Source: Kitasatospora viridis
Lineage (GTDB): Bacteria; Actinomycetota; Actinomycetes; Streptomycetales; Streptomycetaceae
Direction: 5' to 3'
DNA: 64,000 bases
Assembly: GCF_007829815.1 (NCBI RefSeq)
Contig: NZ_VIWT01000006.1
Span: 310,001 to 374,000 of the forward strand
Position numbers and translations under genes: made by a program. How positions within the stretch are numbered: the first letter of the stretch is position 1; the number at the start of each line of letters is the position of its first letter. Of this stretch, positions 57,649 to 64,000 are shown in pieces. The notes beneath the pieces are model-generated. The model saw nothing but the letters and a program-made list of their open reading frames with translations, was not told the DNA's origin and ran no database searches.

Positions 57649-58096
57649 TCACGAAGTAGGAGCCGCGGATCGTCCCGGCCAGCTTGGACTTCTGACGGGC
57701 GAACTTGAACCGGTCGGCGAGCTCCTCGGGCACCTCCATGCCGTCCGAGAGCTTGAACCCCACGGCCCGCTTGGCCCCCTCCGCGAGCCCGTACATCACG
57801 TTGACCGCGAGGCCGGACTCGTAGAACACGTAGGCCATCCGCAGCCCGTCCACCTCGAAGGCGGACACCTCCAGCGGACGGGAGGCGATCACGATCTCGC
57901 GCTCCTGGGCGAGGATGCCGGTCACCCAGTCGAGCACCTGCGGCGCCTGCTCGGCCGGGGTGACGGTGAAGACGTGGTCGTACTTGTTCTTGTAGTAGCG
58001 GGCCTCGTTGGCCCGCAGCCCGGCCAGGGCCTCGACGACCGGGGAGGACTCCAGGCCGGTGGTGGACACGTTCACGAAGTCGACGGCGTACGACAT
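57632..58096 (-). CDS. Small hypothetical protein convergent with the LAL gene
   Basis: 154 residues, ATG after GGAG. Alpha/beta in look, with KNKYDHVFTVTPAEQAPQVLDWVTGILAQEREIVIASRPLEVSAFEVDGLRMAYVFYESGLAVNVMYGLAEGAKRAVGFKLSD. No signal peptide, Cys or membrane helix; no family recognised. It ends inside the LAL coding sequence (17 shared bases), which suggests tight antisense coupling of the two 3' ends. Its proximity to the lanthipeptide genes may be coincidence. Confidence 0.65.
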   Translation of the reverse strand: MSYAVDFVNVSTTGLESSPVVEALAGLRANEARYYKNKYDHVFTVTPAEQAPQVLDWVTGILAQEREIVIASRPLEVSAFEVDGLRMAYVFYESGLAVNVMYGLAEGAKRAVGFKLSDGMEVPEELADRFKFARQKSKLAGTIRGSYFVIKGEH

Positions 58097-58305
58097 GGGC
58101 TCTCCTGGGGACGATCGCGCTGCGCACCGGGTTCCCCGGCGGTGACTTCACGCTACGTTCCCGCCCGGCGCCCGGCTTCTCGATTCCTGACCGATCCGGG
58201 CCGGCGCCTCCGGGCCGGCGCCCCCGGGTGCCGCTACGATCGGGCGCCGCCACGATCGGGTGCCCGCCGGTTTGAGCCGCCCGCCCGCCGGGATACCCAT
58301 CGCGG

Positions 58306-59826
58306 ATGGCCAAGAAGTGGTGGACCCTGCTCGCGGTGTGCGTCGGCACCTTCATGCTGCTGCTCGACGTCACCATCGTGATCGTCGCGCTGCCCGACAT
58401 CCAGCGCGCCCTGCACGCGGGCTTCGGCGACGTCCAGTGGGTGGTCGACGCCTACGCGCTCGCGCTCGCCTCCTGCCTGCTGACCGCCGGCGTGCTGGCC
58501 GACCGGTACGGGCGCCGACGGCTGTTCTCGGTCGGGCTGGTGGTGTTCACCCTCGGCTCGCTGCTCTGCGGCCTGGCCCAGTCGCCGCTGATGCTGATCG
58601 TCTCCCGCGCCGGACAGGGCATCGGCGGGGCGATCATGTTCGCCACCTCGCTGGCACTGCTCGGCCAGAGCTTCCAGGGCCGCGACCGCGGCGTTGCGTT
58701 CGGCGTCTGGGGCGCGATCACCGGGGTGGCCGTCTCGCTCGGCCCGATCCTCGGCGGCGTGATCACCACGGGCATCAGCTGGCGCGGCATCTTCCTGGTC
58801 AACATCCCGATCGGCGTCGCCGCGCTGGCCATCACCCGCCGGCGGGTCGACGAGTCGCGGGCGCCCCACCCCGGGCGGCCCGATGTGCCGGGCTTCGCCC
58901 TGCTGACCGCCGGCCTGGTCGGCCTGGTCTACGGCCTGATCCGGGCGGGGGAGACCACCTGGAGCGACTCCGGGGCGCTCACCGCCCTGGCCGCCGGCGG
59001 CGCCCTGCTGCTCGGCTTCCTGATCGCCGAACTGACCGTCGCCGAGCCGATGTTCGACCTGCGGCTGTTCCGCAAGCCGGCCTTCGTCGGCGGCCTGTGC
59101 GCGGCCTTCACGATGAACGGCTCGCTCTTCGCGATGTACCTCTACCTGGTGCTCTACCTGCAGAACCTGCTGGGCTACTCGGCGCTGGCCACCGGGGCGC
59201 GGCTGCTGGTCTCCAGCGGGGCGATGCTGGTCGCCGCCACCGTCGCCGGCCGGCTGACCGAGCGGGTGCCGGCCCGCTGGCTGATCGGGCCGGGGCTGCT
59301 CGCGGTGGGCGTCGGACTGCTGATGATGACCGGCCTGGACGCGGACAGCACCTGGACCCACCTGGTCCCCGGCCTGATCGTCTCCGGCCTCGGCGCCGGC
59401 TTCGTCAACCCGCCGCTGGCCTCCACCGCCATCGGCGTGGTCGAGCCCGCGCGGGCCGGCATGGCCTCCGGCATCAACTCGACCTTCCGTCAGGTCGGCC
59501 TCGCCACCAGCATCGCCGCACTCGGCTCGATCTTCACCAACTCGCTGCAGCACCGGCTGACCGACGCGCTCGCCCGGACCCCGCTGGCCGACCGCGCCGG
59601 GCAGCTCGCCGCCGCCGTGCGCCAGGGCCAGGGCGGCGCGGCCACCGGCGCCGGCCTGCCGCCGGACCAGCAGCAGGTGCTGCGCACGGCGATCCGGTCG
59701 AGCTTCACCGGCGGGCTCGACGACCTACTGGTGGTCACCGGCGTGGTCGCGCTGACCGGGGCGGTGCTCGCCACCCTGCTGATCCGCCGCAAGGACTTCA
59801 CCGCCCGGCCGCAGAACCCGGGGTGA
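58306..59826 (+). CDS. MFS transporter of the DHA2 (EmrB/QacA) family
   Basis: 506 residues, fourteen membrane helices. TM1 LLDVTIVIVALPDIQRAL and motif A GVLADRYGRRRLFSVGL are those of DHA2 multidrug exporters; motif C-like GPILGGVITTGISWRGIFLVN follows in TM5. No ribosome binding site; GGATAC about 9 bases before the ATG fits a leaderless start. It could export the lanthipeptide or another metabolite, but nothing ties it to lanA except distance (3.7 kb) and the absence of a LanT. Confidence 0.9.
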   Translation: MAKKWWTLLAVCVGTFMLLLDVTIVIVALPDIQRALHAGFGDVQWVVDAYALALASCLLTAGVLADRYGRRRLFSVGLVVFTLGSLLCGLAQSPLMLIVSRAGQGIGGAIMFATSLALLGQSFQGRDRGVAFGVWGAITGVAVSLGPILGGVITTGISWRGIFLVNIPIGVAALAITRRRVDESRAPHPGRPDVPGFALLTAGLVGLVYGLIRAGETTWSDSGALTALAAGGALLLGFLIAELTVAEPMFDLRLFRKPAFVGGLCAAFTMNGSLFAMYLYLVLYLQNLLGYSALATGARLLVSSGAMLVAATVAGRLTERVPARWLIGPGLLAVGVGLLMMTGLDADSTWTHLVPGLIVSGLGAGFVNPPLASTAIGVVEPARAGMASGINSTFRQVGLATSIAALGSIFTNSLQHRLTDALARTPLADRAGQLAAAVRQGQGGAATGAGLPPDQQQVLRTAIRSSFTGGLDDLLVVTGVVALTGAVLATLLIRRKDFTARPQNPG

Positions 59827-59844
59827 GGCCGGCTCAGGAGTGGC

Positions 59845-60579
59845 TCAGGGCCGGGGGAGCAGGCGCGGCTCCAGGCGGTGCTCGACGGCGCCGTCGCCCT
59901 CGCGCTCGACCAGGTAGGCGGCCTTGCCCGCGGTCTCGGCGACCGCCTCCACCAGGGTGGTGCCGCGGTAGACCAGCCCCACGCCGTCGTCGGTGCAGTG
60001 CGTGGTGGGCAGCGTGCCGTCGGCCACCAGGCGGTGGACCAGCGGCCGCCGGCCGGCGTCCACGTCGTAGTGCACGCCGTTGCCGTAGGGCAGCAGGCCC
60101 AGCGCGTCGGTGACCGGTCGCAGCTCGCGGCCGTAGGAGTCGGTGGTGCCGCCCTGGAACCAGCAGATCGACCCGGCGCTGACGCCGCTGAGCACCACGC
60201 CCGTCTCCCAGGCGCGCCGGAACACCGCGTCCAGGCCGTGCACCCGCCAGACGGCCAGCAGGTTGGCCACCGAGCCGCCCATCACCCAGACCACGTCCTG
60301 CTCCAGCACCGCGCCCTCGATGTCCGCCAGGTTGGGCATCGGGAACAGCTGAAGCGGCGTCAGGTCGAATCCGGCCACCCTGGCGGCCTCCGTCACCCGG
60401 GCGGTGAAGTGCTCGGCGTCGCCGATCGCGGTGCCGACGTACATCACCCGGGGCCGTCGGCCGTGCACCCCGGAGAGCTCGACCGCGTGGTGCACCAGCG
60501 CGTCGAACTCGATCATGGTGTGGGCACCCGGGCGGTGCCCGCCGGAGGTGGCGAGGATGGTGGGTTCACTGGCGGCCAT
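59845..60579 (-). CDS. Peptidase S51-like (PepE/cyanophycinase) protein
   Basis: 244 residues. The S51 core is clear: VVWVMGGSVANLLAVWRVHGLD, then VLSGVSAGSICWFQGG with the nucleophile Ser, and PTTHCTDDGVGLVYRG with the His. Members hydrolyse N-terminal Asp dipeptides or cyanophycin-like chains; this length fits the stand-alone peptidase E group. Cytosolic, no signal peptide. Convergent with the DHA2 gene by 19 bases. Possibly a peptide-degrading partner of an exporter; untested. Confidence 0.88.
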   Translation of the reverse strand: MAASEPTILATSGGHRPGAHTMIEFDALVHHAVELSGVHGRRPRVMYVGTAIGDAEHFTARVTEAARVAGFDLTPLQLFPMPNLADIEGAVLEQDVVWVMGGSVANLLAVWRVHGLDAVFRRAWETGVVLSGVSAGSICWFQGGTTDSYGRELRPVTDALGLLPYGNGVHYDVDAGRRPLVHRLVADGTLPTTHCTDDGVGLVYRGTTLVEAVAETAGKAAYLVEREGDGAVEHRLEPRLLPRP

Positions 60580-60756
60580 GGTGCGTGATCATACGGCCGC
60601 CCCGGAACCGGCCCGGCGCCGGGGCCGGACATCACGTCAGGTCCGGTGCGCGGGAGGCCCGTTCATCCGATCGGGCGAGCTTGGCCCGGGCCACCCGAAG
60701 GGAAGGAGTACCGGCGGGGGCACCGGACGCACACGAGCAGAGACGGGAGGCTTCGG

Positions 60757-61194
60757 ATGATGCTGAAGCCGGTTTTCGCGGCGGCCCTGGCGGTCACCGC
60801 CGCACTGGGCACGGTGGTCCTCGGCCCGAGCGGCCCGGCCGCGGCGGCCACCCGCGCACCCGCGAGCGGCAACGACGGCGCCTCGGTCGGCGGCGTGCGC
60901 GGCGTCCCCGCGGCCGGGACCGGCGAGGACTGCCCCTACACCGCCTTCTGCGTCTACACCGGCACCGCCTGGTCGGGCACCCGCTTCGACCTGTACAGCT
61001 GCACCACCTTCAACCTCTACGGCTGGAACGGCGCCGGCTCCTGGGCGAACCACGAGAGCGCCGGCACGCAGCCCCGGATCCTGGACGCCGACTACAACGT
61101 CATCACCGCCGTCCAGCCCACCACCGGCCCGAACAACCAGATCCTGCAAGGCAACTACGACTGGGCCCCGGCCTACCACGTGCGGCCCTGCTGA
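60757..61194 (+). CDS. Secreted peptidase-inhibitor I36-like protein
   Basis: 145 residues, ATG at 60757 after GGGAGG (a second ATG follows at 60760). Signal peptide ends PAAAA near residue 31. The mature domain EDCPYTAFCVYTGTAWSGTRFDLYSCTTFNLYGWNGAGSWANHESAG ... NQILQGNYDWAPAYHVRPC has the cysteine pairing and Trp/Gly pattern of family I36 (SMI), streptomycete metalloprotease inhibitors with a crystallin-like fold. Secreted to the medium. Its TGA is followed by four bases and the stop of the next gene. Confidence 0.82.
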   Translation: MMLKPVFAAALAVTAALGTVVLGPSGPAAAATRAPASGNDGASVGGVRGVPAAGTGEDCPYTAFCVYTGTAWSGTRFDLYSCTTFNLYGWNGAGSWANHESAGTQPRILDADYNVITAVQPTTGPNNQILQGNYDWAPAYHVRPC

Positions 61195-61198
61195 ACCG

Positions 61199-61765
61199 TC
61201 AGTTCACGGTGAGCAGGACCACCGCGCAGCCGAGGGCCAGCGCGAGGACGTCCGGGAGGTGACGGGACATCAGCGGGGTGAGCGAGCGTCCCTCGGACGG
61301 CTGGATCCGCGAGGCCGGCAGGGTGCGCAGCTCCCACCAGCCGACGACCCGTCGCAGGTCCGCCGCGAACCCGCTGTCGGGGTAGCGGCGGCTGCGGGAG
61401 AGCCCGGGCAGGGTGCGGCGGCGTCCGTTCGCGAGGGTGATCCGGGCGACCTCGGCCGGCTCCTTCAGCTCGACGAAGGCGGCGGCGTCGACCCACCGGA
61501 CCTCCTGCCAGCCGTACGTTCGGCCGCGCCCGATCCCGTGGCTCACGGTGATCCCGGCCGCTCCGACGGTCGTCCGGGCCCTGCTCGTGGCGAGGTGCCA
61601 GAGCCCGAGCACCACCCCCGTCCCGGCGAGCACCATGCAGCCGCCCAGCACCCCCGCAGTCGTGTACCCGCAGGCCGCCGGGAAGGCCAGCAGGGCCAGC
61701 AACTGCCGGGCGTCCGGCCAGTACGGGCGGTACCGGTAGGCCGCGCTGAACTCCAGTTCCTCCAC
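61199..61765 (-). CDS. Membrane protein with PH-like domain
   Basis: 188 residues if started at the GTG at 61765 (7 bases after TAGTGT, leaderless); GTG 61774 is an alternative. Two membrane helices ARQLLALLAFPAACGYTTAGVLGGCMVLAGTGVVLGLW, then a PH-like domain common in actinobacterial membrane proteins (TVGAAGITVSHGIGRGRTYGWQEVRWVDAAAFVELKEPAEVARITLANGRRRTLPG), and a final C-terminal helix VLALALGCAVVLLTV. Role unknown. Convergent with the I36 gene with stops in the palindrome TGAACCGTCAGTTCA. Confidence 0.75.
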   Translation of the reverse strand: MEELEFSAAYRYRPYWPDARQLLALLAFPAACGYTTAGVLGGCMVLAGTGVVLGLWHLATSRARTTVGAAGITVSHGIGRGRTYGWQEVRWVDAAAFVELKEPAEVARITLANGRRRTLPGLSRSRRYPDSGFAADLRRVVGWWELRTLPASRIQPSEGRSLTPLMSRHLPDVLALALGCAVVLLTVN

Positions 61766-61923
61766 GGGCCGCACACTATGCCCTGGTACCTCCTGTGCAG
61801 AAGCCCCGGGTGACGATCCGTCCGGCCCGGGAAATCCGGTTGACCCGGGGCACCCGGCACCGCTGGACTTGGGCCCGGCACCCCGGCTCGTGGTGCCGGT
61901 GACCAGGGGAGACAGCCGCAGCG

Positions 61924-63135
61924 ATGCAGATCCGTGCCACGACAGACCAGGACTTCGACCGTTACGTCGACACGGTCCACGCCGCCTTCGCCCGCATCCG
62001 GGAGGACCGGGACGAGGACGGCGGCGGCGTCTTCTGGGCCGCGTTCGAACTGGACCGCGGCCTGCTCGCGATCGCACCGGACGGCCGCCCGGTCGGCACC
62101 GCCGGTGCGTACTCCTTCGAGCTCACCCTGCCCGGCGAGGCCGTCACCCCGGTCTCCGGCGTGACGGCCGTCGGCGTGCTGCCCTCGCATCGGCGCCAGG
62201 GCATCCTCACCGCGATGATGCGCCGTCAACTCGCCGACCTGCGGGCCCGGGGCGAGTTCGTCTCGGTGCTGCTCGCCTCCGAGGCCACGATCTACGGCCG
62301 GTTCGGCTACGGGCCGGCCACCTACACCCAGCGGCTCACGGTGCCGCGCCACCGGGGCGCCCTGGTCGAGCCCCGGGCGGGGGCGGCGGCCGGCGGCTCG
62401 GTCGAGCTGCTGCGCCGGGCCGACTGCGTGGACCTGCTGGAGCAGGTCTACGACCGGTACCGCCGCGCCCAGCCCGGCGCGCTCTCCCGCCCGCACCGCT
62501 GGTGGGCGCTGCGCGCCGGCCAGCCGCCGATCGCCCCGGCGCCGCGCTACATCGCCCTGCACCGGGACGCCGACGGTGTCCCGGACGGGTACGCGTGCTA
62601 CTCGCTGGGCGACGACGAGGTGCTGATGGTCGATGAGACCGTCGCCGCCGACGACGCCGTGTTCACCGCGCTGGCCCGCTACCTGCTCGGCCACGACCTG
62701 GTGCGCGAGGTGGTGTTCCGGCACTTCCCGCCCGAGCACCCGCTGCGCTGGCAGCTCGCGGACTTCAACGCCGGGCAGTTGGTCAACCACACGGACTGGC
62801 TCTCGGTGCGGCTGCTGGACGTGCCGCGGGCGCTGACGGCGCGCGGCTGGTCGGGCGACGGGGAGCTGGTGCTGGACGTCAGCGATCCGTTCCTCGGCGA
62901 GCACGGCCGCCACCTGCTGACCGTCCGGGACGGCAAGGCCGAGTGCGTGCCGACCGACCGCGAGCCCGATCTCTGGCTGGACATCCGGGACTTGGGCTCG
63001 CTCTACCTCGGCGGCACCGCCCCGACCACGCTGGTGCGGGCCGGCCACATCCGCGCGCACCGCCCGGAGGCGGTGGAGCTGGCCGACCGCCTCTTCCGCA
63101 CCTCGCGCCCGCCGCACTGCCTGCACTGGTTCTGA
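61924..63135 (+). CDS. GNAT N-acetyltransferase of the Eis family
   Basis: 403 residues. First GNAT domain: MQIRATTDQDFDRYVDTVHAAF, GVTAVGVLPSHRRQGILTAMMRRQL (acetyl-CoA pyrophosphate loop) and VLLASEATIYGRFGYGPAT. The second GNAT-like and the C-terminal SCP2-like parts follow, ending in HCLHWF, whose C-terminal carboxylate acts in catalysis in Eis. Such enzymes acetylate aminoglycosides and peptides at multiple sites. Cytosolic; the product of this locus is unknown. Its TGA is followed by CGGCGG and the terminator hairpin. Confidence 0.92.
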   Translation: MQIRATTDQDFDRYVDTVHAAFARIREDRDEDGGGVFWAAFELDRGLLAIAPDGRPVGTAGAYSFELTLPGEAVTPVSGVTAVGVLPSHRRQGILTAMMRRQLADLRARGEFVSVLLASEATIYGRFGYGPATYTQRLTVPRHRGALVEPRAGAAAGGSVELLRRADCVDLLEQVYDRYRRAQPGALSRPHRWWALRAGQPPIAPAPRYIALHRDADGVPDGYACYSLGDDEVLMVDETVAADDAVFTALARYLLGHDLVREVVFRHFPPEHPLRWQLADFNAGQLVNHTDWLSVRLLDVPRALTARGWSGDGELVLDVSDPFLGEHGRHLLTVRDGKAECVPTDREPDLWLDIRDLGSLYLGGTAPTTLVRAGHIRAHRPEAVELADRLFRTSRPPHCLHWF

Positions 63136-63144
63136 CGGCGGCTG

Positions 63145-63176
63145 GGCGGCCCACCCCGGCTCCGGGGTGGGCCGCC
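63145..63176. terminator. Bidirectional hairpin terminator after the Eis-type gene
   Basis: GGCGGCCCACCCCGG (63145-63159) and its exact complement (63162-63176), 14-15 bp stem with a tiny loop, between convergent genes. Confidence 0.8.
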
Positions 63177-63190
63177 TGCTGCATCACAGG

Positions 63191-63206
63191 TGGTAAGCGC
63201 TTACCA
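63191..63206. promoter_or_regulatory. Perfect LacI-type palindrome TGGTAAGCGCTTACCA in a 3' flank
   Basis: 16-base perfect palindrome with the AGCGCT core typical of LacI-family operators. It lies 4 bases past the stop of the beta-helix gene (63211) and 15 bases from the terminator of the other gene, not near a promoter start. See findings. Confidence 0.6.
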
Positions 63207-63210
63207 AACG

Positions 63211-64000
63211 CTACCGCCCAGGTCCGTCGTAAGCGCCCCGGTTCGGCTTGGCCGTGGCCGAGACCGGGTTGCCCCAGAAGTCCTGGCCGCCGTTGTCGGC
63301 CAGGACACCGCCGTTGAGCAGACCGGGGGCGGCCGCGGTCAGCTGGTAGCCGGTCACCGAGTCCAGGGTGTCGCCGCCGCTGCCGGGGGCGCTGAAGCCC
63401 GGGTCGCCGACGATGCCGTTGGCGGTCGGGCGGGGCACGCCCTGGAACACGTTCCACAGCCACTGGATCCCGCTGCCGGTGGGCAGGCTGGAGGTGGTGG
63501 GACCGACCCAGATGTTGTTCTCCAGGGTGCTGTTGGCCGGCACGTGGATGTTGAACGCGGTGCCCGGGCAGTAGACGTCGTTGTTGTAGAAGAGCAGTGT
63601 CGCCTTGTCGCCGGTGCTGATCATGCGGCAGTCGTTCTGCGCGATGTTGTCGCGCACCACCTCGGTGGGGGCGCCCGAGGTGCCGCAGCCGTCGCAGTTT
63701 AGGAAGAGCCCGCCGGCGTTGTCGTGGCTGTAGTTGTCCTGCACCAGGCAGGTGCCGGTGTTGCCCCAGTCGCAGTCGAAGGCCTCGCTGTCGTAGACCG
63801 ACATGACGCTGCCGTACACCACGTTGTGCTGGATGGTCGGGTCGTGGTCGCCGAGCACCCAGATGCCGGCGAAGTTGCCGCCGGTCCACGGGTAGTCGCC
63901 GGTGCCCAGGTTGGCCGCGGTGTTGTACTCCAGCAGCGGGGATTCGGCGAAGGAGGCGATGATGCCGTCGCCGCCGACCGCCGTGACCGTGTTGTGGTCC
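63211..64000 (-). CDS. Right-handed parallel beta-helix protein, 5' end outside window
   Basis: About 263 visible codons, the C-terminal part. Repeated rungs with N/D-rich turns: HNTVTAVGGDG, EYNTAAN, TIQHNVVYGSV, LVQDNYSHDNAGGLFLNCDG, VVRDNIAQNDCRMISTGDKATLLFYNNDVYC and LENNIWVG, as in PL6/PL9 polysaccharide lyases and similar secreted beta-helix proteins (DUF1565/NosD like). C-terminal GDPGFSAPGSGGDTLDSVTGYQLTAAAPGLLNGG ... DFWGNPVSATAKPNRGAYDG is a common tail of such bacterial pectate-lyase-like proteins. Substrate is probably plant or microbial polysaccharide; catalytic residues are not resolved. A LacI-type operator sits behind the stop. Confidence 0.85.
   Translation of the reverse strand, partial: DHNTVTAVGGDGIIASFAESPLLEYNTAANLGTGDYPWTGGNFAGIWVLGDHDPTIQHNVVYGSVMSVYDSEAFDCDWGNTGTCLVQDNYSHDNAGGLFLNCDGCGTSGAPTEVVRDNIAQNDCRMISTGDKATLLFYNNDVYCPGTAFNIHVPANSTLENNIWVGPTTSSLPTGSGIQWLWNVFQGVPRPTANGIVGDPGFSAPGSGGDTLDSVTGYQLTAAAPGLLNGGVLADNGGQDFWGNPVSATAKPNRGAYDGPGR

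Noticed and set aside
58306..59826. DHA2 MFS pump as the lanthipeptide exporter LanT
   Set aside because: No physical coupling to lanA and no peptidase domain; class II LanT proteins are ABC transporters. Kept only as a possibility.

Overview
The window is very GC-rich (third codon positions almost all G or C) and is densely packed on both strands. It has many leaderless-type starts, Ser/Thr-kinase-era FHA proteins, AfsR/SARP-type STAND regulators, a LAL regulator, SpoIIE-type phosphatase machinery and a class II lanthipeptide locus. This points to an actinomycete of the Streptomycetaceae (Streptomyces, Kitasatospora or a close relative), probably an accessory or chromosome-arm region because almost every gene is regulatory, secreted, transport-related or secondary-metabolic. 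No tRNA, rRNA, CRISPR array, phage gene or transposase was seen.

Layout. 1-3.9 kb: an operon on the minus strand with two sugar-type ABC permeases, a lipoprotein binding protein and a HAD phosphatase, but no ATPase gene. 3.9-8.0 kb: MFS exporter plus class V aminotransferase, divergent from a MocR (GntR-aminotransferase) regulator. 8.2-10.5 kb: HbpS/GlcG-like protein plus MFS, divergent from MarR. 10.6-19.4 kb: a run of oxidoreductases and alpha/beta hydrolases with CGNR, LysR and CMD-family genes. 19.4-30.3 kb: three SARP/AfsR-type regulators (the middle one short) interleaved with secreted proteins (an S53 peptidase with a lectin-like tail, a B-lectin) and two very small divergent ORFs of 46 and 21 codons. 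30.3-43.3 kb: mixed housekeeping-like and hypothetical genes (PPOX, HxlR, ThrE exporter, L,D-transpeptidase, DoxX, ADP-ribosylglycohydrolase, PadR pair, C1 aminopeptidase, FHA, SUMF1).

43.3-45.1 kb holds a single reading frame that joins a sugar-ABC ATPase to a SpoIIE/PP2C phosphatase and a HATPase domain. 46-48.5 kb: small hypothetical, DUF4232-type lipoprotein, aldo/keto reductase. 48.6-57.6 kb: an XRE-NB-ARC-TPR regulator, a LanM lanthipeptide synthetase, its 70-residue precursor immediately downstream, and a LAL (LuxR-ATPase) regulator: a minimal class II lanthipeptide locus without an obvious transporter or leader peptidase. 58-64 kb: DHA2 MFS exporter, S51 peptidase, I36 inhibitor-like secreted protein, membrane protein, Eis-type acetyltransferase and the 3' part of a secreted beta-helix protein.

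A recurring theme at small scale is the palindrome CTGACGG(A/T)CCGTCAG, or its halves, placed exactly at stop codons, and short tandem duplications at gene starts or ends (12.1, 17.9, 31.2 and 54.3 kb). Coordinates of starts were set from ribosome binding sites or, where none exists, from a -10-like hexamer 6-9 nt upstream. All family assignments are from reading the translated sequence; no search was run.
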